DNA of 5,672 bases, from NCBI GenBank assembly GCA_013151535.1, contig JAADIC010000078.1, positions 1 to 5,672 of the forward strand. Direction: 5' to 3'. Positions within the stretch are counted from its first letter, which is position 1. Every line of letters starts with the position of its first letter. The notes beneath the pieces are model-generated. The model was not told the origin of the DNA. It saw nothing but the letters and a program-made list of their open reading frames with translations, and did not search any database. Made by a program: the position numbers and the translations under genes. Shown here one piece after another: positions 1 to 4,723 of this stretch. This DNA comes from Alphaproteobacteria bacterium (GTDB lineage Bacteria; Pseudomonadota; Alphaproteobacteria; Rhodobacterales; Rhodobacteraceae).

Positions 1-521
1 GTCAGCGGAATTCCCAAAGCGCGCATAGCGGCGAGGGATATCTGGCTTCCGGCTGTGGCCGCGCCCTGTTTCGGGATCAGAATAACGTTGACCGCGTTGC
101 CATTATCGGCCCAGACCACGCGGCCCTTGCGCGCGGCAATCACCAGCGGGGTTTTCAGCCAGAAGCCCTGCTGGCTCACATCGCCCAGGCTGGCGATGGT
201 TCTGCCCAGTTGTTTATCGGCGCTGACTTCACCGGTTTTCAGCGCCGCCGTTTTCTCGGCCTCGGTGGTTTCATCGAGTCTGGCAGCCTCGACCCCCTCA
301 ACAAACCCCTCACCGGTGCCGTTATCGCCCACGCGGTATTTCGGCCGCGGCGTGTCTTCGTCCGGCGTCTGAACCGCCGGGCAAACAGACACCGCAGGAT
401 CACAGGGCGCGATCTGTTCGGGCGCTTTGGCTTTGGGGCGAAAGGTGATTGGATTGCCCTGACAGCCAGCCAGCACAGCCGTGGCCAGCAACAGGGTCGA
501 GGTGAAAATTCGCTGTCTCAT
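1..521 (-). CDS. Small envelope lipoprotein of unknown function (3' end beyond window)
   Basis: The reading frame starts at ATG 521 on the minus strand and stays open for 173 codons to the window edge, so the C-terminus is missing. The N-terminus (MRQRIF, then a hydrophobic stretch) ends in a clear lipobox, LAGC, with the lipidated cysteine at residue 20; this predicts export by Sec and processing by signal peptidase II. Residues 21-65 are proline- and charge-rich and contain two more cysteines (40, 47), as expected of a flexible periplasmic linker. A conserved-looking block follows at about 105-127 (LGRTIASLGD, then GFWLKTPLV), and a compact segment ending in SLAAMRALGIPLT. My recollection is that short Rhodobacteraceae lipoproteins with this LGRTIASLGD...GFWLKTPLV block are sometimes labelled 'D-galactarate dehydratase' in databases; nothing here supports an enzyme. 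An in-frame ATG at 533 could add four residues, and neither start has a strong ribosome binding site. The gene is divergent from moaA across about 75 bases. The lipoprotein call is solid; the role is unknown. Confidence 0.8.
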   Translation of the reverse strand, partial: MRQRIFTSTLLLATAVLAGCQGNPITFRPKAKAPEQIAPCDPAVSVCPAVQTPDEDTPRPKYRVGDNGTGEGFVEGVEAARLDETTEAEKTAALKTGEVSADKQLGRTIASLGDVSQQGFWLKTPLVIAARKGRVVWADNGNAVNVILIPKQGAATAGSQISLAAMRALGIPL

Positions 522-596
522 GGCTGCGACCATACGCAGGTTCAACCCGCCATTCAACGCCTTGCGCCTTCTATATTTGCCCAATAGGTTACCCTG

Positions 597-1610
597 ATGA
601 GCAATGCACCCAACCTGATTGATCCGTTCCAGCGCGCCATCACCTATCTCAGGGTATCGGTGACTGATCGCTGCGATTTCCGCTGTGTTTATTGCATGTC
701 GGAAAATATGAATTTCCTGCCCAAGAAAGAGCTGCTGACGCTGGAAGAACTGGATCGCTTATGCTCGGCTTTCATATCTCAAGGTATCCGCAAAATCCGG
801 ATCACCGGCGGTGAGCCGCTGGTACGGCGCGGCATCATCGGTTTTTTCGAGGGCATGTCGCGGCATCTGGACAGCGGCGACCTGTCGGAAATAACCCTGA
901 CCACCAATGGCTCGCAATTGCGTAAGTTCGCCGGTGATCTATACCGGTTCGGAATGCGGCGGGTGAACGTTTCGCTGGACACACTCAAGGCGGACAAATT
1001 TGCCCGCATCACCCGTTGGGGCCGCCTGAAACAGGTGCTCGATGGTATTGATGCAGCCCAGGATGCCGGCCTGCGCGTCAAGATCAATATGGTCGCCGTG
1101 AAGGGCGCGAATGACGACGAGCTGTTTGACATTGTTGAATGGTGTGCGGCGCGCGATATGGATTTGACCTTCATCGAAGTCATGCCCATGGGCGATCTGG
1201 ATACCATGGAACGGCTGGGGCAATTCTGGTCGCTGAAGGATGTGGAGGCCGAACTGGCCAGCCGCTATACGTTAAGCGATCTTGATCTGAATACCGGTGG
1301 CCCGGCGCGGTACAAACGGATCGAGCAGACCGGGCAAAAAGTCGGCTTCATCACGCCGCTGTCGCATAATTTTTGCGAGGCCTGCAACCGCGTGCGCCTG
1401 ACCTGCACCGGGCAGTTGTTCCAGTGTCTGGGTCAGGAGGGCGAGTTTGATCTGCGTAAGGTTCTGCGCGACAATCCCGATGACGACACGCCTGTGATCA
1501 CAAAACTGCACGAGGCGATTTCGCACAAACCCAAGGGCCATGATTTCGACTATTCCCGTCAGGCGATCGAGGGCCAGATGAGCCGCCATATGTCCCATAC
1601 CGGCGGTTAA
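597..1610 (+). CDS. moaA: GTP 3',8-cyclase MoaA (molybdenum cofactor biosynthesis)
   Basis: MoaA is a cytoplasmic radical S-adenosylmethionine enzyme. It converts GTP to (8S)-3',8-cyclo-7,8-dihydroguanosine 5'-triphosphate, which MoaC then turns into cyclic pyranopterin monophosphate, the first intermediate of molybdenum cofactor. The 337-residue product is the usual length. The N-terminal SAM cluster motif CxxxCxxC is at Cys26, Cys30 and Cys33, and the SAM-binding GGEP is at 71-74. The second 4Fe-4S cluster motif C-x2-C-x13-C is at Cys260, Cys263 and Cys277, with Arg265 and Arg267 of NRVR between them as likely GTP contacts. The protein ends in the MoaA-specific double glycine tail (MSHTGG), which in this family reaches the active site, so it looks intact and functional. 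The start at 597 has a modest AGG (586-588) eight bases upstream. No other moa, moe or mob gene is in the window. The gene reads away from the divergent lipoprotein gene and towards olsB. Confidence 0.97.
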   Translation: MSNAPNLIDPFQRAITYLRVSVTDRCDFRCVYCMSENMNFLPKKELLTLEELDRLCSAFISQGIRKIRITGGEPLVRRGIIGFFEGMSRHLDSGDLSEITLTTNGSQLRKFAGDLYRFGMRRVNVSLDTLKADKFARITRWGRLKQVLDGIDAAQDAGLRVKINMVAVKGANDDELFDIVEWCAARDMDLTFIEVMPMGDLDTMERLGQFWSLKDVEAELASRYTLSDLDLNTGGPARYKRIEQTGQKVGFITPLSHNFCEACNRVRLTCTGQLFQCLGQEGEFDLRKVLRDNPDDDTPVITKLHEAISHKPKGHDFDYSRQAIEGQMSRHMSHTGG

Positions 1611-1720
1611 AGCGAAACCAATCCAGTCGGATTCAAGCACTCACCCGTCGGCCCGAGGCAGCGTTTTCTTTTCAAACGCGTTCGGGCCGATGGGTGAGTT
1701 CAATTGGATTGGATTTGCTT
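1610..1720. repeat. 111-base nested imperfect inverted repeat downstream of moaA
   Basis: Three pairs of complementary arms are nested on one centre. The outer pair, 1610-1624 and 1706-1720, is 15 bases with one mismatch and one G-U pair. The middle pair, 1639-1656 (ACTCACCCGTCGGCCCGA) and 1682-1699 (TCGGGCCGATGGGTGAGT), is 18 bases with a single G-U position. The inner pair is GCGTTT 1661-1666 and AAACGC 1674-1679 around a seven-base loop. Bulges separate the levels (14 and 6 bases outside; 4 and 2 inside). The outer arm begins at the last base of the moaA stop codon. The position between two convergent genes suggests a two-way transcription barrier, but no T-tract follows the stem on either strand, so it is not a textbook intrinsic terminator. 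A short palindromic element inserted here is the other reading. Confidence 0.85.
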
Positions 1721-1789
1721 CAAAGCTAACATTGCAAAAAAGAACTGGATTCTAAGGGCTTGGCGTAGTGTTTTGCTGTGGACAGTTTA

Positions 1790-1809
1790 TATTGACTGAT
1801 GAGTCAATA
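1790..1809. repeat. 20-base palindrome in the moaA-olsB gap (possible operator)
   Basis: TATTGACTGATGAGTCAATA has perfect 8-base arms around a 4-base spacer. Its half-site ATTGACT/AGTCAAT occurs a third time at 1829-1835. The two arms are the right size for a dimeric regulator's operator. No gene start lies immediately downstream on either strand, because both flanking genes end here, so an operator role is unproven. The spacing does not fit the FNR consensus (TTGAT-N4-ATCAA), because here six bases separate TTGAC from GTCAA. No T-run follows, so a terminator is unlikely. Confidence 0.6.
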
Positions 1810-1870
1810 ATAAATACACGCCCGACCTAGTCAATGTGGATTATGAGGATAACTGCACAAGATGTTGCGA

Positions 1871-2614
1871 TCATTCAGTAATCGCGCGTAGAAGGCGGGC
1901 GCGGGCGGGCGGGATCGAATTCACCTCCAGCCCGGTAAAAACGTGCAAAGTCTGCAATTCGCGATCAATTACCGCGTGATCCGACACCAGCCCGCCCATG
2001 GCCAGATATGTGCGAAGAAGCGGCGGCATGTGCTTCATTGCATTGCGAAAATCCGGTTGGGGCAGGTTTTGCTTTTCGTCAAAGCGGAAAATCTCGGGCG
2101 CTTTGACTTTTGGTCGCCAATCCATGGGCGCAAGGTGGCGGCGTCGCAATAACGCAAAACTGTCAGCGAATTTTTCGCCATCCACGCCCTGAAACGACGA
2201 GCAGCCAAACAACATGCCAATCCGGTTTTCATCGACATAGCGGGTCAGAAACCCCCAGGCGAGGCGCAGGATATCCGGGTCTTGAAAAGCCGGTTCAATG
2301 CAGAACCGGCCCATCTCGGCCATGGGTTCACCATAGGTTTCAAGGCCGGACAGATCGTAAAACTGGGCCGAATAGCTGCGCGATATCTGCTGCCCGTCCG
2401 CTAGGGGCAGCAGGCGAAAACAGCAGGCAAGGCGATTGCTTTGAACCTCCTCGATCAGCACATGGGCCGAGCCTTTGTCATAATCATCCCGGTCAAAAGC
2501 CGCATCCGCCGCGGCCCCGCGAAATACCCGGGATCGCAGGTTTTGGGCGGCGCTCAAATCGGCCTCACCCTCGGCAAAGCGTGCCCTGTATCTGCCTTTT
2601 TGCAATTGCGTCAT
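1871..2614 (-). CDS. olsB: L-ornithine N(alpha)-acyltransferase OlsB (ornithine lipid synthesis)
   Basis: OlsB transfers a 3-hydroxyacyl chain from acyl carrier protein to the alpha-amino group of ornithine, giving lyso-ornithine lipid; OlsA then adds the second acyl chain. Ornithine lipids are phosphorus-free membrane lipids. The 247-residue product has the GNAT-like acyltransferase signature of the family. This comprises SRSYSAQFYDL at 78-88, EMGRFCI at 100-106, GCSSFQGVD at 137-145, PPLLRTYLAMGG at 197-208, DHAVID at 212-217, LHVFTGLEV at 223-231 and IPPAR at 234-238. There is no signal peptide, which fits a cytoplasmic or membrane-associated enzyme. The start ATG at 2614 has a GGGA about nine bases upstream. 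olsB is divergent from msrB (112-base gap) and convergent with moaA. The acyltransferase partner olsA, often adjacent in relatives, is not downstream here. Assignment to the hemolysin-like/OlsB GNAT family is firm; the exact substrate is inferred from motif agreement. Confidence 0.9.
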   Translation of the reverse strand: MTQLQKGRYRARFAEGEADLSAAQNLRSRVFRGAAADAAFDRDDYDKGSAHVLIEEVQSNRLACCFRLLPLADGQQISRSYSAQFYDLSGLETYGEPMAEMGRFCIEPAFQDPDILRLAWGFLTRYVDENRIGMLFGCSSFQGVDGEKFADSFALLRRRHLAPMDWRPKVKAPEIFRFDEKQNLPQPDFRNAMKHMPPLLRTYLAMGGLVSDHAVIDRELQTLHVFTGLEVNSIPPARARLLRAITE

Positions 2615-2726
2615 ACTGCGATCCCAAAGCCGTGATCGGGCGTGCTTGCCCTGACCCGCATGCGCAATTAAACATGATCCTCAACCGGGGACAATTCAAA
2701 GCCCAAAATTAAAAAGGGAACACCAA

Positions 2727-3122
2727 ATGCCAGCCAAAATCACCAGAACCGAGGCCGAATGGCGCGCGCAATTGTCTGATATGGCCTTCAAGGTGGCGCG
2801 CAGGGGCGCGACGGAAAAGCCGTTCAGCCACGACAATTTTCCGAAATCAACTGGCCTGTTCAGTTGCATCTGCTGCGATGCACCGCTGTTTGATGCGGAC
2901 ACCAAGTTTGACTCAGGCACCGGCTGGCCGTCGTTCTATGCGCCTTCGCAAGACGACAATGTCGGCGAAAAGCCTGACAATGGCTGGTTCACCAAACGCA
3001 CCGAGGTTCATTGCAAAGAATGCGAGGCCCATCTGGGGCATGTGTTTGCGGACGGGCCACAGCCCACCGGCCTGCGCTATTGCATCAATGGCGTGACTTT
3101 GGCGTTCAAGCCGTCCGGCTAA
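2727..3122 (+). CDS. msrB: Peptide-methionine (R)-S-oxide reductase MsrB
   Basis: MsrB reduces the R-epimer of methionine sulfoxide in proteins, usually with electrons from thioredoxin, and so repairs oxidative damage. The 131-residue protein is a complete stand-alone MsrB domain without a signal peptide, hence probably cytoplasmic. The structural zinc site is formed by Cys47/Cys50 (SCICC) and Cys96/Cys99 (HCKEC). The core motifs SGTGWPSF (63-70), HLGHVF (102-107), and DGPQPTGLRYCING (109-122) follow in order; Cys119 in RYCIN is the catalytic cysteine. The position that carries the recycling cysteine in E. coli-type enzymes (SGCGWPSF) is Thr65 here, and an extra Cys49 lies between the first two zinc ligands, so regeneration probably uses another thiol. 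The start is supported by a strong AAGGGA (2714-2719) seven bases upstream. The stop lies three bases from that of the convergent bamE-like gene. It appears to be a single-gene unit. Confidence 0.96.
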   Translation: MPAKITRTEAEWRAQLSDMAFKVARRGATEKPFSHDNFPKSTGLFSCICCDAPLFDADTKFDSGTGWPSFYAPSQDDNVGEKPDNGWFTKRTEVHCKECEAHLGHVFADGPQPTGLRYCINGVTLAFKPSG

Positions 3123-3125
3123 GGC

Positions 3126-3611
3126 TCAGCCGCCAACCGCGTCTTCCAGATTGAACCGGCCAACATTGCCCAGCATCTGCTGGATAAAGGAAACGCCTTT
3201 TATGCCGGTCTTGGTGATGCGCCGGTTCAGGGTAATGACGCGACCGTTTTCCAGTGTGAAGCGCTCAATATTTGTGACGATGCCGCGCTTGTCAAAGCTG
3301 ATGGCGACCAGTTGGCGGTCAATCACCTCGGGGCGGCGATAGGCAAAGTTTTTCACCCGGCTGGAAACATAATACCAGCCCCCCTCGCGCAGAACGCCTG
3401 TGCTGGAGGGGCGGCCAATGGTCTCTTCCACCGAATTGCGGCTGTCGACACCGACGATGATATCCTCAAGCTCGGTATCTGTCGGGGCATAGCCGTGATT
3501 GGCAAATGTGGCGGCACAGCCTGCCAGAACCAGCAGAAGGGACACCGTCAGTGATCGGCGGAGCCAATTTCTGATCCCCCAGTTTTTGATCCCGTAATGC
3601 AATTTTGCCAT
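3126..3611 (-). CDS. bamE: BamE-like outer-membrane assembly lipoprotein (SmpA/OmlA family)
   Basis: BamE is a small lipoprotein of the BAM complex, which folds beta-barrel proteins into the outer membrane, working with BamA and BamD. The 161-residue product has a basic N-terminus, a hydrophobic stretch (SLTVSLLLV) and a lipobox LAGC with the modified cysteine at residue 32. The mature part carries the SmpA/OmlA fold signature: an N-terminal HGYAPTD (39-45), then VGVDSRNSVEETIGRPSSTGVL (53-74, the helical hairpin with the IGRPS turn), GGWYYVSSR (77-85), RQLVAISFDKRGIVTNIERF (99-118), and a C-terminal tail with FIQQMLGNVGRFN. The start at 3611 is supported by GAGGG five to six bases upstream; there is no other methionine before the lipobox. 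The signal peptide n-region contains a direct repeat, GIKNW-GIRNW. The gene is divergent from the DUF177 gene, an arrangement I recall as common in Rhodobacterales. The family call is firm; participation in BAM is inferred from family membership. Confidence 0.9.
   Translation of the reverse strand: MAKLHYGIKNWGIRNWLRRSLTVSLLLVLAGCAATFANHGYAPTDTELEDIIVGVDSRNSVEETIGRPSSTGVLREGGWYYVSSRVKNFAYRRPEVIDRQLVAISFDKRGIVTNIERFTLENGRVITLNRRITKTGIKGVSFIQQMLGNVGRFNLEDAVGG
3564..3593 (-). repeat. 15-base tandem duplication in the bamE signal-peptide region
   Basis: Two adjacent 15-base copies, 3579-3593 and 3564-3578 on the minus strand, differ at two positions (AAA/AGA and AAC/AAT) and encode GIKNW followed by GIRNW at residues 7-16. 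The copy length is a multiple of three, so the frame is kept. It lengthens the region before the hydrophobic core and adds one positive charge and one tryptophan. Slippage or unequal exchange is the simplest origin. Confidence 0.85.
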
Positions 3612-3717
3612 TTAACCCTCGTGCCACTCGTCTTACTTGTGGGCTTAGCGAACACATGCGAAACAAGCAAGAATGTTGCGTGATTTTGCACAATTAGATG
3701 ATGAGGGTTGCAGGAAA

Positions 3718-4287
3718 ATGGCGAAAATGACGCCCGAAACAGCAAAGCAAACCACCGGATACGCAGAAATCCGGGTTGTGCGCGATTTGAAAGATGGCGG
3801 TGCGAACAGGTTTGAACTGACGCCCGATGCAACTGCGCGTGTTGTCATTACCAACCAAATTGGCGCGATTGCCATCCGAAAACTTCGGTTCAAGGGCGAA
3901 CTTCGCGCCCATAACAAATCCGATTGGCGGCTTGAGGCCACGCTCGGCGCGACGGTCGATCAAGCCTGTGTCGTGACGGCGCAAAAGGTTACCACGCGGG
4001 TGGATGTGCCGGTTATACGGCTGTTTCAAAACCCCACCGATGAAGAACTACAGGGCGGCGAGGTTGAATTCGACGGCGAGGATGAAATTGAGCCGCTGAC
4101 TGAGGAAATCGACCTTGGTGCCATCCTGAGCGAGGCGCTTTTGCTGGCCCTGCCCGATTATCCCCGCATTGAAGGGGCACAACTGCAAGAATCAGTTTTC
4201 ACCGAACCGGGAATCACCCCTCTGGGCGAGGCCGAGGCCAAACCCTTTGCCGCATTGGCCGCTTTGCGCGACAAATTGCAGAAATAA
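3718..4287 (+). CDS. DUF177 (YceD-family) protein linked to rpmF
   Basis: This is the alphaproteobacterial version of the YceD/DUF177 family, which is nearly always encoded next to rpmF. E. coli YceD has been implicated in 23S rRNA accumulation, so a role in 50S subunit biogenesis is likely but not shown here. With the ATG at 3718 the protein has 189 residues. The middle block LGATVDQACVVTAQKVTTRVDVPV (76-99) matches the family's central motif but keeps only one cysteine (Cys84), where E. coli YceD has a CxxC pair. It is followed by an acidic stretch (108-131), the conserved EEIDLGAILSEALLLALPDYPR (129-150) and a C-terminal KPFAALAALRDKL (175-187). There is no signal peptide, so it is cytosolic. 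The start is uncertain: 3673 is in frame but gives an odd N-terminus, and 3727 (MTPETAK) is equally reasonable. GAGGG at 3703-3707 sits ten bases before 3718, and AGGA at 3712-3715 sits eleven before 3727. Confidence 0.88.
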   Translation: MAKMTPETAKQTTGYAEIRVVRDLKDGGANRFELTPDATARVVITNQIGAIAIRKLRFKGELRAHNKSDWRLEATLGATVDQACVVTAQKVTTRVDVPVIRLFQNPTDEELQGGEVEFDGEDEIEPLTEEIDLGAILSEALLLALPDYPRIEGAQLQESVFTEPGITPLGEAEAKPFAALAALRDKLQK

Positions 4288-4321
4288 GCCGAAAAACCGG
4301 GCCAATTCGCGCAGAAAACGC

Positions 4322-4349
4322 TTGCGACTTCCGGCTTTTCCCCTATTTT
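4322..4349 (+). promoter_or_regulatory. Candidate promoter for rpmF-plsX
   Basis: TTGCGA (4322-4327) and TATTTT (4344-4349) are separated by 16 bases and resemble the -35 and -10 elements of a housekeeping sigma-70 promoter. They lie in the 174-base gap between the DUF177 gene and rpmF. Initiation would be expected near 4356, giving a leader of roughly 105 bases before rpmF. This would let L32 and PlsX be expressed independently of the DUF177 gene. It is a pattern match only. Confidence 0.4.
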
Positions 4350-4461
4350 CGCGGCTTCTTTTCCAATTCCGGATTGGTGAGTGGTTGCGTTCGCGCGCGA
4401 CGCATATTAATGCCGGTGCAGAAACAGGGCGGCGCACGCCCAATAAAACCGAGGTTGTGAC

Positions 4462-4668
4462 ATGGCTGTCCCTAAAAGTAAGATTACACGCTCCCGCCGG
4501 GGTCAACGTCGCTCGCACGACGCGCTGGTTGTGGACAATCCGAATGAATGCCCGAATTGTGGCGAACTCAAGCGCCCGCATCACGTTTGTGCGGCTTGCG
4601 GCCACTACGCTGATCGTGAAGTTGTTGCCCAGGCCGATGAAATTGATCTGGACGAAGACGCCGCATAG
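4462..4668 (+). CDS. rpmF: 50S ribosomal protein L32 (bL32), zinc-binding form
   Basis: bL32 is a small protein of the large ribosomal subunit. The 68-residue product begins with the invariant MAVPKSKITRSRRGQRRSHD, a basic extension that contacts 23S rRNA. It carries a four-cysteine zinc ribbon at Cys30/Cys33 (CPNC) and Cys43/Cys46 (CAAC). This is the zinc-requiring C+ type rather than the cysteine-free paralogue found in some genomes. The C-terminus is acidic (DEIDLDEDAA), as in other alphaproteobacterial L32 proteins. GAGG at 4451-4454, seven bases before the ATG, is a good ribosome binding site. The gene lies between the DUF177 gene (174 bases upstream, with a candidate promoter) and plsX (55 bases downstream), the classic order linking ribosome and fatty-acid/phospholipid synthesis genes. 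Confidence 0.98.
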   Translation: MAVPKSKITRSRRGQRRSHDALVVDNPNECPNCGELKRPHHVCAACGHYADREVVAQADEIDLDEDAA

Positions 4669-4723
4669 GGGTTTAATCAATAGCTTGAACAGGCGGGACT
4701 AAACCAGTCGGGGGCAACGACGC

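Noticed and set aside
55..587. Plus-strand frames of 105 and 125 codons in the first 600 bases
   Set aside because: They are antisense to the lipoprotein gene, whose lipobox and composition are convincing.
1639..1699. Intrinsic terminator of moaA
   Set aside because: The stem is strong, but no T-tract follows on either strand, so I list it as an inverted repeat and keep termination as one hypothesis only.
1792..1807. TTGACTGATGAGTCAA as an FNR/CRP-type box
   Set aside because: The spacing between TTGAC and GTCAA is six, not the four of the FNR consensus, and no gene start is nearby.
1834..1881. Tiny plus-strand frame of at most 15 codons near the olsB stop
   Set aside because: It has no ribosome binding site of note, overlaps the end of olsB and resembles no known leader peptide.
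2646..2673. TTGCCC and TTAAAC, 16 bases apart, as an msrB promoter
   Set aside because: The match to -35/-10 consensus is poor and similar matches occur by chance in any gap of this size; the 112-base divergent region must hold promoters for olsB and msrB, but I cannot place them.
2110..2712. Open frame of 200 codons on the plus strand opposite olsB
   Set aside because: Its product has no domain features and is rich in Pro/Arg/Gly, and the olsB frame on the other strand explains the region.
4169..4702. Overlapping frames on both strands (177 plus, 162 minus codons) spanning the end of the DUF177 gene and rpmF
   Set aside because: They run across two well-supported genes in other frames and show no family motifs.
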